Source: Epiperipatus broadwayi
Lineage: Eukaryota > Onychophora > Udeonychophora > Euonychophora > Peripatidae
DNA: 64,000 bases
Direction: 5' to 3'
Assembly (NCBI GenBank): GCA_028023455.1
Contig: JAQFVV010006246.1
Location: forward strand, 6,692,460-6,756,459
The first letter of the stretch is position 1, and the number at the start of each line of letters is the position of its first letter. The notes below the pieces were generated by a model. The model ran no database searches, had not been told where the DNA came from, and was given only the letters and a program-made list of their open reading frames with translations. Of the stretch, positions 37,557 through 50,132 are shown piece by piece. A program made the translations under genes and the position numbers.

Positions 37557-38411
37557 GAAGTTGTCAGTTAAAATACTATTTAGAAACTATAGCAAAAAAA
37601 ATAATTAAACATTCATGTTTGGTTACTTATAACTGTAAAATATTTAAGTTAGAAAGATGAGAGACAATTGATATAAAAAGTGGAAAATTTACTTTATTAG
37701 AAAAAGCATAAAACATTAAAAATACAAGTGGAACACTGTGGAGATTGAAGACATATCACGCAGTACAATAAGAATAGTTATTTTTAGTGGCTAAAATATC
37801 AATGCAAATAATTCAGGTTAATGTTTCAACAAATTTTACATTCTGGGAATAGGTTGATTTTTAAATTGATATACAGAGAGCTTTTGAATAGCCCAAATAA
37901 AATTTTAAAATTATCATTGGGGGACTGGAATACAGAACTGGAAAACATTTGAAAAATAAAAGTACAATGTTATATTTCAATAAAAAGATAACATGACAAA
38001 TTATATGTGTTTGAGGAATTTATAAAATAAAAAAATATACTATAATATTAAAAAAAACAACAACCCTAAAATGAATTGCAAATGGAAACACCCAAATAAA
38101 AGTACAATATAAAATAATTTTTGACTACCAGAAAAAAATATATTTCATGAATGCAATGACTGGTAAATTAACCACAGGAAATGATAATCAAATAAAGAAA
38201 TCTTGAAAAATATTCCATTGAATTTAAACTAGAATTACCAAATGATTTAAAAATATTAGTATAATTTAGACATTGGCTCAAGTTTAATAACATAAATAAA
38301 AAAAATACCAGACTCACTTGGGAAAAAAGACATACTGTAAAGGATAACAAAAATGTAAAAAATCTCCAGCAATTCAACAGTTAATTTTTTATTATGACAA
38401 AAAAATCTATG
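37557..38411. other. AT-rich DNA, no gene seen
   Basis: No gene, element or RNA signal. Two overlapping minus-strand frames (38168-38450) run through the SINE boundary and have no family features. Confidence 0.5.
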
Positions 38412-38549
38412 TAATGTCCTGCATCGTTTAGTGCAGTGATAAAATATCACAATACAAAGTGTAAGGTCTTTGGATTGATTTCAGTTATGCCATTTCTAGT
38501 ACTTAAACTTTTTATGAACTCCTGAGAAATAAATCTATTTAATATTAAT
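38412..38549 (+). mobile_element. tRNA-derived SINE, copy 2
   Basis: Plus orientation. A head zone GTTTAGTGCAGTGATA resembles a polymerase III A box. The body has CTAGTACTTAAACTTTTTAT, followed by GAACTCCTGAGAAATAAAT and an AT tail. The body and tail match the reverse complement of the SINEs at 14973 and 55561. It is followed almost directly by a second copy. Confidence 0.6.
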
Positions 38550-38550
38550 C

Positions 38551-38676
38551 CCATCTGGTTTAATACAGTGTTTAGAGTTTAGGCTCTTCAAATCAGTTCT
38601 AGTTCTGGCAATTCCAATCCTCAAATTTCTTATGAACTCCTGACTAATAAACCATTTAATTATTTATTTAATGTAA
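38551..38676 (+). mobile_element. tRNA-derived SINE, copy 3 (tandem to copy 2)
   Basis: Plus orientation. The head contains GGTTTAATACAGTGTTTAGA and a decayed B-box zone CAGTTCTAGTTCTGG. The body AATTTCTTATGAACTCCTGA is followed by CTAATAAACCATTTAATTAT. It begins one or two bases after copy 2 ends. Confidence 0.62.
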
Positions 38677-40070
38677 ATAAAAAAAGCGTATAATAATAAT
38701 AATTAAAAACCATTTGTTTATAAAATTAAATGTTGAAAAAAAAAAAAAAAGGATACAAAGAAATAATAATTCCTTACTAAAACTAAGGATGCATTATAAA
38801 GCATTTAGAAAATGTTACAAAGTAATAATAAAAAAAGAAAATAGCAAATTCAATAACTATAACATCAACTGACAACCCACTCTCCAAAAGAAATGACATA
38901 TACCATTAAATTTATGACAATTTAAAAGAAGCAATTGAAGAAATAGAAAAAATTGTCATTGGTAATCTATGCAATACAATTAAATGATAGGGATAAACTA
39001 GATGACTAAAACTATGTCATAAAAATGAAAATAAAATATGAAAAACTAGAGACTTACAAAAATTTTGAATTCAAACCAAAAATGTTACTAAAAATGGATT
39101 TAAAAATAGGTACAATACAATAACTAAATTCCAAGCATTAAAAAAAATTATGTGAAGTATCAATAATATGATTATTATTTTGCATTGGATTTATGGATTA
39201 CAGAAAGTATTAGACTCTACAAACATTTCTATTGTATCAAAGCTTTAAAACATCATCATATAGATCCAGAACATGGCTAAATTATAAAAAAATATTTATC
39301 AATAATGGTGACTAAATCATATAATATTTATATTTATTCTCTGCGCCTAGGCAGATTAAATTAACAAGAGGACAGAGTAATATGGCAAAGTGATAACACT
39401 ACATCATTTTATGAAACCCTCTTAATATAATTTATCTTAACATCTGAATTCTAAAATTATATCACTGCAATGCTTAATAAAAGTAAGGGAATGCAGCAAA
39501 GCAATTCTATCTCCACATTTTAAAAAATAATTTTGCAAGATATATTTTACGGATTTAAAAAAATGCAAATAGAATATACAAATAATGCTTAAGAAATGTT
39601 ACAGACACTATCAAATGCAAACAAGCAATTATATTTAAAATATAAATAATAAACAGATAGAAGCTATATATATATTAAAAAGTTAATAATTGTAATTTGA
39701 ATGTATTAATCATGTAAATAAAATCAACCACAGAATTACATTTTGAGGGGTTAAAAAAAGATGAAAAACGGATCCAATAAAAATTAGCATGTGAACAAAA
39801 AATAGATAAGAAAGCTTGATGGTATAATGTAAAAAAAAAAAAAAGAAGGCTATATATTGAAAATATAGGAATAAAGATGAAAATTTTTTCATCCAAATTG
39901 AAAATAATGGTGATAATTAATAGCTCATTGTTATATATGATTATCGTTATTCTTAAGAAGAAAACGTACTTTTAAAAAAAGATGAAAAGCAGATTCATCT
40001 AAGCTGAGCTATAGCTATTTAATTTCAGAGTTAAACCTATTGCAAAAATTTATTTAATTATAAATGTTAA
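38677..40070. other. AT-rich DNA, no gene seen
   Basis: AT-rich with poly-A runs. Frames on the minus strand near 39675-39896 are F/I-rich shadows of A runs. Confidence 0.5.
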
Positions 40071-40343
40071 CATTCCTTTCAACAACAGATTTTGTCTGCA
40101 TGTAGCCAGCCACCTGATGGCACTTTCAAGAGGCTAATCTTGAAAACAAAAGTCTTTCAAACCCTGACAGCAGTCATTAAAACGATTGCAAATAATTGGA
40201 TCAAAGCTTCTTGGAGATTTTTGTTCATTAAGGCATCTGCTGAGATCAATCAATTTCCATAAAATTGAAGTTTCCAAAATACTTTTCTGAATTATGAATC
40301 CAACAGTTAAAAATACATAAGCAAGTGTATTTGATGTTTGCTG
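40071..40343 (-). other. Candidate exon or conserved non-coding block
   Basis: About 40% GC in AT-rich flanks, with open frames on both strands. On the minus strand 69 codons are open (40134-40343) without a start. They include CNRFNDCCQGLKDFC at 40146-40190, whose C-x5-CC-x6-C spacing resembles part of a somatomedin-B-like domain. A CTCAG acceptor-like site lies at 40244-40240. On the plus strand 63 codons are open (40071-40259), also with an acceptor-like ACAACAG at about 40083-40089. Neither strand has a start or a strong donor. It may equally be conserved non-coding DNA or chance. Confidence 0.22.
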
Positions 40344-43300
40344 TTATCATTATAAAAGTTTAACTCTTTAATGATTGTAGTTTAGACACTTCAACTATAA
40401 TAAAACACATACATACATACAATTTTATTAAAATAGAAAATTTTCAATTAGAATTTTATAATATAATTTAAAAAATAATATGAAAAAAATTATTTCAAGG
40501 ATTTAACTATTATAAGTTATATATATATAATTTTATAGCGAATATATATGTAGTATTTAATATAGACAATTCTTCCAAAATATATAAATAGCTAAAAGCA
40601 ATACTTCTAAGCATATAATATGTGCATAAAGATATGTTGATATAACTAAGGGATAAATGCTATAACCAGATAACGAAAGGATAGATAACTTATGTTAGCC
40701 TGATTATAGTTAAACATTAGTTTGTCACTGATCACATTCTTCTTCTAAAGCACTTTATGCTTTTATTTCATTTAAAAATAGAAAAAGATAGAGCAATCTA
40801 AATACTGCAAATCTCTGAATTATCAACATTGACATTAAATAAATTTTACTACTATTAAATATTGTATTAATAAATAAAAAAATATAAAAATAGGAACTTA
40901 ATAAGAATAAATATAAGAAATTATGTATCAAAAGTTTTTAAATCATTTAAAGTTGATAAAGCATTAATCTTATGCAAGAAACATCATTTTTAATCCATTA
41001 TATTGTACTGTTGTATTTTCTATCAATTACTGTTATTGTTTAGAATATTATACAGCTTTTAAAATAATTTTTAATGAATGAATTAAAAATATTCAAAGGA
41101 ATCATAATAATGCCATTTGAACAATAAAACTTAATTATTGATTGTGGCAATTTTTCATTTTTGTACCATTTCTTGCCTCAATTTCTTTAATATAATTTGT
41201 TAGCATATTATAAATATTAAAAAGTTTCTGTGATATATGAAATAACGAAATTTCTTGCATTATTAAGATATTAGCATATATAAAAAAAGGCTTTGTAATA
41301 TAGTATGAGCTGTGAGATCAAATTCAGAGGATGATACTAAATTATCATGTAGTTTATACACACACTTTAAAGATGACATTCCTTACATATGTCTATCATA
41401 CAATGCCTATTTTAAACATGAAACTTAAGAGGCTAAATTAATGGCTGTTGTGGTAATTATGGGAGATACTAATTCTTTAATATTTTAGTAATAGAATTTA
41501 TTCAATTAATTTACAACAAAGAAAAATAAATTTCAATAATTGTGAATAAAAACATACACTATTGAAGTATAACTCACAATTCTAACTAATTAGAAAATCC
41601 TTTTCCTTTTCACAAACCAATAGTTGTACAGCTTATAGAAAAACTGTTCAAATCTCTCATAAAGAGACACACACATTAAAGGTCATTCAAAATTATGACT
41701 GAATAAACAGTGTATGCATAGGAAAACTTCCATATTTGCAGTATTTGATTTCAAGTTGTTGAATTGATATTTTTAATTACATTTCTTTATTACATTTCAT
41801 TTATTCATCTTATTACATGACATGAATTATCAGTGATTATATAAGTCTGAGGCTGGGAAAATCTATCTTGGATTAAATATATTTAAAACAAAAAAATATT
41901 TGGGAATGGATTCTTATTATATATATAGGTTTTAGAAACACAGACATTATATCATTACAATATATAGATTATTTGACTTAATAATCATTGAAGAAATTCC
42001 TATCTTCAAAAGACTAAGATTATCGTCATTTGGGCAAACAGCTATATAAATAGACATTGTTACTTTAATTTTTGTCTTTAATAAAATTGATATGATAGAA
42101 TTAATATCCAACAGCAGGCTCTATTGAATAACCGCAATATACATTATATGCATTCAAATTTCCAAAATAGATAAATAATTCCATATCTCAAATAGTGAGA
42201 TTATCTCTAGGCAATGATAAATGTACATGCATAAAATTATGCAAGATATATTTTAGTTCACATGCATAAAAGAATTTAAACAAAAATGTTTATGTAACAA
42301 ATATTTTTAATAAACATTCTGCTATCTATTCAGGCACACCATACCGTATTACTCCTACTCTTCCTATATCTAAAATCTTAAAACATATATATATGCAATA
42401 AAGTAATTCATAACATGAATAGCAATAAATACAATCGTTTTTTTTTTTTTTTTTTAAAAAAAGAAATGCTGTTTCATTAAATAAAACTCCTAATGGTTCT
42501 CTTTATCTATTTAATTAACACATGTAAGTAGATTAATTATTATTCACACTCTCTGCGTAAATTATTCAGGACGATCTTCTTTATATATAAAACGAGAATC
42601 AATAAGAGAATGATTTCATTTTCTTATTACAGTATTGAGTATTATTTACTTTTAACATTTCCTATTTTTTTTTTAAAAAAAAAAACAATCGCGTTTAACA
42701 TTGTATCATATTTACATTTAAAATGTCAAAATAAAATTATACTTGTACATATTTCAATAGAATAATTATTACACTATTTTGCTCTTAATAAAAATAAACT
42801 TGAATATAATTTTTAAACACTAATATATATATAAATCATTTTCTCTTTTATTTTTCATAACACAGATTAATTAATTAATGTTTATTTTTACTTTAAACAA
42901 TTAGAAGTTAAAAAAAAAGATTATATTTACACTGCATTATTAATCTTTTTATCTCAATGATTATAGTCATTTTCTAGTAGCCAAGTTTTATAAAAGAATG
43001 TTCCATAGTGATGCATATATAATATGATTTTGGAATTCAAGACTGTTACAGAGAATAGCATTTTTTTTATAAAGATAGCTGATATAAGACAAGTCTAACA
43101 ACATATTTCAAATGTTTATATGAACATATTGACAGAATTAAAGAAGTTACTTATCTCTTATTAATAACTTTTCTATCTAAATATAAGTATATTTATACTC
43201 CTTGTTTTAAATACTTTATTACAAAATTTTATATAAAAAACTGATGTTTTGACTATTCGGCAATCTCATTCACGCCTCAACTGATTATTTTATTTTTAAA

Positions 43301-44008
43301 GACATCTAAAAGTAAAGTAATCAGTAGATGCTCTAAAAAAATTTGCAGGATAATCAAAGTTTTTAAAGCAAGAAATATAATTGAATTTATATAAAAATAA
43401 TATATCAAAATAAGAAAATAAAGAAGATTTTATATCTTTTCTCTCTGTTAAAAATTTAATTATAAAAAGGTATTTTATATATTGGGATAAATGAACTTTA
43501 TTTCCTAGTTTCATTCAATTCCTTTTGTGAAATGGTGGATGTAAAATAGATGCCCAAAATTTTTCTTTATCCCATGATATATACTATATAACCAATAAAT
43601 ATTTTCTTCATCATTTTCACTTTTTTATTTGTTTTGGTGGAATTTTCAGAGTTAAGATTTTACATTTCAAAAATTGAATATCAGATTTACAACTGGATTT
43701 CATGAAATTTCAACCTGCGAATAATAAAAAAAAGATCACCTGTATATAAATAATTTTTTTTTCATACCTTTTAAAAGATGATGAAATTGTCTTTTGTCAT
43801 TCATAAAAATTTTATTATTTATGAAAATATGTTAATATGTTTGATAAAAAAAACAATTTTTAGCCAATTATTATTTCTAACATTCTCTTCTCATTTAGCT
43901 AGTTACTTAACAATATATAAAATAAACAAAATTATATAACAGATATAAAATAATCATTCTAAACACTTTTCTTCTTCCTTTCCTATATTTCAGCTATCTT
44001 CATATGCA
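40344..44008. other. AT-rich DNA, no gene seen
   Basis: Low-complexity A/T sequence with T runs (for example 42440-42455) and TA runs. No supported feature. Confidence 0.55.
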
Positions 44009-44193
44009 ATATTGCAATTCAAATAATTCTTCTTACAATTTTTTCAGCAAAAACTTTTTATTATTATTACAGTTTCAACTGTACCTTGCAATCTGATCTC
44101 CAAAATTCAAATGCATATAACAATACAGCCATTACATAATACATTTCATATTTTATACCAATTTAACAATTCTCAAAATTAATAATTTTCTAT
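44009..44193 (-). repeat. PLE terminal arm, left (inverted)
   Basis: Starts AATATTGCAATTCAAATAAT and is complementary to the right arm. Its reverse complement carries the hammerhead-like core. Confidence 0.85.
44072..44096 (-). ncRNA. Hammerhead-like core in left PLE arm, decayed
   Basis: On the minus strand, CAGAUUG (corresponding to CUGAUGAAGACUG after loss of bases) precedes CAAGGTACAGTT and an intact GAAAC. Comparison with the right arm implies an ancestral CUGAUGA, hairpin, GAAA arrangement. Here the 5' half of the core is damaged. Confidence 0.4.
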
Positions 44194-44233
44194 GAAAAGA
44201 TAAAATTTATTTTCTATGAAAAGATAAAATTTA
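44186..44233. repeat. 24-bp perfect tandem duplication at PLE arm-body junction
   Basis: Two identical units beginning TTTTCTATGAAAAGATAAAA. The first overlaps the inner end of the left arm and the second begins the body. It may mark how the inverted arm was joined. Confidence 0.85.
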
Positions 44234-44259
44234 TAGTAGAATGGGAAAAGGAAAATAAA

Positions 44260-44604
44260 TTGGTGTATTTGAATATATTAATAAAGAAGCAATATATTAA
44301 AGGAAGATGTGAAGTGGAGACAGAAGTATATAGAAAAATAGGTAATAATGTGGTGAATTTGGGGTCTAATATAAATAAAACGTATAAAATTGATTCTATA
44401 AGTTCAAAGGTGTATAGGGCAAATAATTATTGTAATAATAAGGAGAAATATGATAAGGAGATAGGGACGATAATTGAAGAATTTAAAGTGAATGATTATC
44501 CGGAAAAGGTAATAAGAAAGAATATAGAAAGGATAAAAGAGAAATATAAAAAGGAAGAAAAAGAAAATATAAAAAAGAATAATAACAAAAAAATATATAT
44601 ATAG
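44260..44604 (+). pseudogene. PLE reverse transcriptase C-terminal part (thumb and linker)
   Basis: A 114-codon frame. Key segments are TEVYRKIGNNVVNLGSN, SSKVYRANNYC, then EIGTIIEEFKVNDYPEKVI. In Penelope-like RTs the corresponding order is VYRK, a Y-K-x-x-x-I-x-x-L-x-x-RA segment, and F-x-x-N-x-YP. The catalytic YADD region would lie upstream and is absent. Lys/Glu/Asn-rich text follows up to the stop. This is a truncated relic; any start codon here is incidental. Confidence 0.65.
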
Positions 44605-44699
44605 GAGTTAAAACTAATGATAATAGAATAGTTAACGGGATAAATAAAATTATTAGAACAATTAATAAAACAGTTAAGGATATTATAAAATATAGAATA

Positions 44700-44930
44700 G
44701 TGAATAGGAAAAGAAAAAATATAATGGAGATATTGGATAATAAATATATAAATAGGGAGAGGAAGAATATTAATGGAGAATATAAAACAGAATGTAAGAT
44801 ATGTAAGGATAAAGGAATTAGAAATAAGTATGTGGGTGAAATGAAAAATTCTATAAATACTAGATTGGAACAGCAAAAGTATGATAAAAGGTCACCACTA
44901 CATATATGCATATTATGGAACAGATCATAA
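44700..44930 (+). pseudogene. PLE GIY-YIG endonuclease domain, partial
   Basis: A 76-codon frame in a different phase from the RT piece. It reads YKTECKICKDKG (a CxxC knuckle as in PLE linkers), then NKYVGEMKNSINTRLEQ. That last block fits the second half of the GIY-YIG motif (YVGE for YIGE/YIGQ) and the N-T-R-L-E helix with the catalytic Arg. In an intact element this domain nicks DNA to prime reverse transcription. A further shift follows before the H-rich part near 44890-44935. Confidence 0.68.
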
Positions 44931-45520
44931 TATTGGGAAAGAGAGTATAAGAATTAGTTATACAGATAAAAAAAGAGAAAATTAAGTCTAATCTTAATAG
45001 GGATGGGAAGGGGTAAGAACAGTGACAATATAAGAAAAAGGGGGAAAAATTAGGGGTAGGGATAGAAATGGTTAAGGATAATATATGAAAGTAGTTATAA
45101 AAATAGATAATAGAGGAAGCTATGTGATAGGAAATATGAAAGGGAGGTTAAAAGGAAGTTAATTTATTAGTAGAAAATGGAGAATAGAGAAAAGTAGAAG
45201 AGAATAAGTTAAAATTTATGTGTAATAATTGAGATAATAAGGTAAACAATGTGTTAAGTAAAAATATATAAAATTAAAAGATAAGAATCAGAATAAATGA
45301 TACATTAATAGTGATAAGGGTAATAAAATTGGGGTAGTAAAAAAGTAAGATGAATGTATGACGTATAAAATATTATATGTATAAAAGATAATAAGTATAA
45401 AATAAAATATTATGGTTATTAGAATAATAGGAAGATAGACAAGAGTAATTAATAATTAAAAATCAGAAATGAAATTGTATATAAGAGATATAATAAGTAT
45501 TAAAGATTTTTAAGAAGTTA

Positions 45521-45709
45521 ATAGAAAATTATTAATTTTGAGAATTGATAAATTTGTATAAAATATGAAATGTATTATGTAATGGTTGTACTGTTATATG
45601 TATTTGAATTTTGTAGATCTGATGAAGACTGCAAGGTACAGTCAAAACTGTAATAATAATAAGTTTTTGGTGAAAAAAGTGTAAGAAGAATTATTTGAAA
45701 AGCAATATT
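45521..45709 (+). repeat. PLE terminal arm, right
   Basis: Complementary to the left arm and ends GCAATATT. It contains the hammerhead-like core at 45619-45647. Confidence 0.85.
45619..45647 (+). ncRNA. Hammerhead-like core in right PLE arm
   Basis: CUGAUGA (45619-45625) is followed by a stem II hairpin (GACUG, loop CAAGGUA, CAGUC), then AAAA (consensus GAAA), then CUGU. The left arm keeps GAAA at the same place, so the ancestor likely had both core parts. Hammerheads in PLE terminal repeats are established knowledge. I could not find a convincing stem I, so only the core is claimed. Confidence 0.55.
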
Positions 45710-46698
45710 AAATATAAAATAAATTGTTTGGTGTAGTACAACAATGTAGCTAAAGTACATGTAATATCCATATTTTTCACATACACTCATATAAATAAAA
45801 GAAAACAAATAGTTACTTAGAAAACACTACATTTATTACACTTAATAAATTAACTACTCAATTCTTAGTATTCAAGTTAACTACTCAATTCTTATTATTA
45901 CTTTATGCTGATTTAAATTTTTTACTTAAGTTATATTTTTTCAATATAGATAGCTAAACCTTAAATTACTGTTTTTTTCTCAAGGAAATGAAGAACAATA
46001 ATAATATGGATGGAAAAATGATAATACTACAAAACTATTACAAAAGACAGAAAAAAATAATGTTATGACTATTATTTATTTACATGCAAAATATAGCTTA
46101 GACTTTTATAATTCAAAATATTTCAAGTTATTATTTGTAAATGGATATACATATATAATTACAGATATTTTAAAAAATGAAGTTAATATATAGTTACTAG
46201 ATAATTGCAGATTTTTTATATTTGTAACAATGTAGATTTTAATTTTACAATAACAAAATATAAATGAAAAGATTTTAAAACCATAAATCAAGATTTCAGA
46301 TAGCACAATAATTTTTAAAGATATTTCCTATTGGGAAGTGGAGATTAATATATACATATGGTTTGGCTTAATTCCATCGAGCCTTATTCAAGTGATCCAG
46401 TGTGAAAAATTTTAAATTTCAATTGGCAATAATTACAATATATTGAAAGTTAGTGTATAAAATTAATGGTAGGTTAAAATGCTTGCTGAATTATAATTTT
46501 CAAATTGAGTAAAATTTCACCAATAAATATCCTGAGAGCAATGGAAACTTAGACTGTTTGAGATACACTAGAATATCTGATAGAGTGGATATAGAGTTCA
46601 TATACATTTTGTCATACAGTCTAGTTGCAATAATATTTAAAATGATAATTTAATGATATTAAATCAATTTGGAAGTATAAATCAGATGTTTAGTACTC

Positions 46699-46734
<36 letters not shown>

Positions 46735-49040
46735 ACAATAAATACTAAAAAAAAAAAAATCAATTTATCAAAATTTTGTAATCGATCTTCAAGCATATTG
46801 CATTGGAACTTAAATTGATATAAAATGGTCTAATTAGTTATCACTAGAGTGAGTAATATTAATTAGTATGCACACAATTCTTTCATTGGCTTATTTTATG
46901 TACCACAATCTATTGCAATAAAGATAATAAATAACTTAACAGAGAGGGAGAATCTAAAAAGAGAAATCAGAATCAGGACTTCAACTCTTTACACTTGCAA
47001 AAATAAAAAGTGAACAAAATTAAAAGAATCAACACCATTTTGGAATTGAAGAAAATTTAATGAGATAATAGTTTTATAAGCATGGAGTAGAAACTTCTAC
47101 CCTAGTATATATTTCAACTTATTAATTCATTGATTGAAAATGACAAAGTCATACTGAAAAGAAAATGGAAACGATATTAAGAAATCAGTATATTACAAGA
47201 TGGGAGTTGATGCTTAAACCAGAACAAATAGTAAGCATAAAGTTTGTTTTGTATATAATAACTTTAATCATTATATAAATCTAAAAGTTCTGTGTAAATT
47301 ATTTAAATCTAAAAAGAAAAACCATAAGCACTCTAGAAAAAAAAAATATATATACATTTTGTTTTGAATTATCATCGTGAAAAATAAATAAATAATTCGG
47401 ATAAACATTTGAACTTGTAATTTAATCAAATGAATTCTTATTTCAAATAGCATAATATTTGACCAATTTATAAACATGAAAACCTATATAATATTTAATC
47501 TAATTAAAGAAAACAATGATCGTCTGCTTTGGTTAGAAGCGCTAAAAGTCTTTGTTATGGAAAATATAATTCTAAAATGATTACAACATTGACAAATGGA
47601 AAGGATGTTTATAATTGTAATTTCAACCTAACTGATGTAAAGATTTATAAAGGATAATAGTTAATTTATTTGAATCCTGAGAAGAATAAGTTAGTAGTTT
47701 GCAATATGATGTTAAAATTATAATAAGTTTTTATATTTAAAATTATTTACTGTACTTTAATTTGAGTTATGTTTATTTTCACAGTTGTTTTATAGTCAGC
47801 ATAACTTAATGTGTAAATTTCTTCTTCCTTACTTTTGAGCTTATATTTTGTTTTAATTTAATGGTAAATATTCTGGTTTGGTTAAATTTGGAATCCATAT
47901 TTTACTTTAGTTTATTTTCTATCCTTTAATACAATATTAGTTTATAGTTCCGGATATCATCTTCAATCATTATCATTTTTCTCATGTCATCTCAATCTTT
48001 ATTTCTTCATTCTTATTTCACCTTAATTCATTATCATAATTAATTCACCCTTCACTGGCTCTTATCCTATTACCATTTTAATCAGTTATTAGCTCTCAGC
48101 CTATCATTATCTTAATCCTTCAGTATTCTAACACATCTTTCTCTTCTCTTTGCTCTTAGGTTCATTTCATTTTATTATTTAATTCTTATTTATTTTCATA
48201 ATTCACTTAATGATCGACATCCTAATTTATTTACTAAATTTATAATTTCAATTTCATATTCATTTCATAGACCGGATTAATTATTTATTGGTTTGACAAA
48301 TAGTAAATTAATCTCATAATATTTTATTTGGAGATTTTAAAGCTAGTTTGACCAGAAGTTATTATCTTCATGATCACTTTGTAATATTCTTTAGATTATA
48401 GTTTCATGCTAATCAGTTCAATAGTCAAAAAACAATATCTTTATTATCCATATTTAGTTTATATACATAATTTGTTCGTATGGGGAAGCATAAGTTGGAA
48501 GGTTACAAAGGGATTTGGTGCACAACATGGGGCTCAATTAGTTACGATTGCTGTGATAGTAGTCTTTAGAATTTTGGTGCTTAAGCAATGTGTGAGCTCT
48601 ATTATTAAATCATGGATTATTGTTTGATATGTTTTAGTCATTCTAAAAGAATGATTGTTAAGATTGAATCTATGTGACCAAGTTGTGAATTATGTTTCTT
48701 AATTTAATAGGTTATACTAACTTAAGATTATGTGGATGAGCCTGACTTAAATAACTTTTTTTGTGATCATGAATAAATCACATGATGCACTTTTAATTAA
48801 TTAAAGCAGAATACTACAATATAATAAAATATCTGCAATAGCGATATGTTGAATGATGGTGTATTAGCATAAGACTATGACATATGTTCAGAGATAGGCA
48901 TTTGAGTAAACCTATGAGATCAAATGAGCTAGGTGGAGTATAGGTAGTCTAGCACGTAATTAAATAGTTTTCTTTTGAGTGTGAGCTTATGTGTGATTGG
49001 AGGTCAATGGAGAAAGGTAGTGTTGAAATATATGTAGGGT
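45710..49040. other. AT-rich DNA; possible LTR/leader region at the right end
   Basis: A direct repeat of TTAACTACTCAATTCTTA occurs near 45848-45894. From about 48470 the sequence becomes G-richer on the plus strand, as in the gag-like frames that follow, and may belong to the same retroelement. No terminal repeat pair was found. The 73-codon frame at 48406-48627 has no family features. Confidence 0.35.
46700..46733. repeat. TTA microsatellite
   Basis: Eleven TTA units without interruption. Confidence 0.9.
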
Positions 49041-49324
49041 TAATTGAGTTCAATTCAAATTAGGTGTTATAGTCATAGATATCACTGCAAGAAAATATTT
49101 ACAAAATGAGTGAATTAGAATACAGTCCCATTCCGATAGATGCTTCTATGCCAGAAGTACCAATGATAAGGTATTCAGATGTTTTCTACTTTGAATCTCA
49201 AAAATCAGAGAGATCTGAAGAGAAAACCCTTACTGGTGTTACTAATCTTGAACCAATTGATACAAATATAATGTATCAATCCATAATGGAATTTATAAAG
49301 AAATTGATAGAAGATAATATGAAT

Positions 49325-49560
49325 AAAATGGAGAATAAAATGAAAGAAAATAAAGAGAGTATGATAAGAAATTTAGAAAATAAAAGGAAGAGTAATATGA
49401 AAGAAAATAATGGGAGGATGATAAGAGAGTTGGAAAATAAAATGCAGAATAAGATGAAAGAAAATAATGAGAGCATGATAAGAGAGTTGGAAAATAAAAC
49501 GAAGAATAAGATAAGAGAATAAAATGGAAGAAAATAATAAGGGTTTAAAGATGTTAGAAA
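49325..49560 (+). repeat. 54-57-bp tandem repeats in gag-like frame
   Basis: About four imperfect copies, each encoding a version of MKENNESMIRELENK. They keep the coding phase until the frameshift near 49500-49524. Confidence 0.7.
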
Positions 49561-50132
49561 ATAAGATGGAGGGATCTGAAGGTGGAATGAGAGAAAAGAA
49601 AGAAGAGTTAAGTGACAAAATTGAAGAATTAGTCAAATCTGTAGATGAAAATAGAAAAATTTTAGATGATAAAATAGTAGTGGAATCCTCAAATAAAAAT
49701 AAAGAAGAGGTAAGTGATAAAATTGAAGAGTTAGTAGAATCTTTAAATGAAGATAAGAGAGACTTAGAAAGGAAAATTGAAGAGATAATGGAATAAAAGG
49801 TTGAAAAAGTAGTAAAATCTTTAGAGAAAGATAAGGAAGGTTTAGAAAACAAAATTAAAGAATCAGTAGAATTTTTGAGAAAGGAAATATCCAATGATTA
49901 TGAAAGTATTAAGGATTCTTTAAAAAGTAGAAAAGAGGAACAAAATATTAATTCAAGGAAGTCAAATGGTAGGTCTGAGACTTTTGTTAACCTATCAGAA
50001 ACATATGTAGAACAAGATGTTCACGGTCTCAATAATAATGTTATTCCAGTTAAGGAAATAGGGTCTAGTATTACCCACTTCTTAAAAATAGAAGGTGCCA
50101 AGGGAATTTTAGATAGGGAGTTCCATAGAATG

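Larger units (their letters stand above)
44009..45709 (+). mobile_element. Penelope-like element (PLE), 5'-truncated, with inverted terminal arms
   Basis: The left arm (44009-44193) is the reverse complement of the right arm (45521-45709) over about 185 bp with modest divergence. Between them on the plus strand lie the end of a PLE reverse transcriptase and a GIY-YIG endonuclease region. Inverted partial terminal repeats around a 5'-truncated body are a known PLE layout. The sense strand is almost free of C between 44220 and 45520. The RT catalytic core is missing, and at least one frameshift separates the two coding pieces. Each arm carries a hammerhead-like core. Confidence 0.8.

Noticed and set aside
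44483-44911. Minus-strand frames of 126 and 142 codons
   Set aside because: They lie antisense to the Penelope-like body. The L/I/S/F-rich composition is the mirror of its purine-rich sense strand.
45600-45700. Complete hammerhead (with stems I and III) in the Penelope arm
   Set aside because: No convincing stem I partner for the bases before CUGAUGA was found, so only the core is claimed.
49276-49894. Minus-strand frames of 66 and 173 codons
   Set aside because: Antisense shadows of the repetitive coiled-coil frame.
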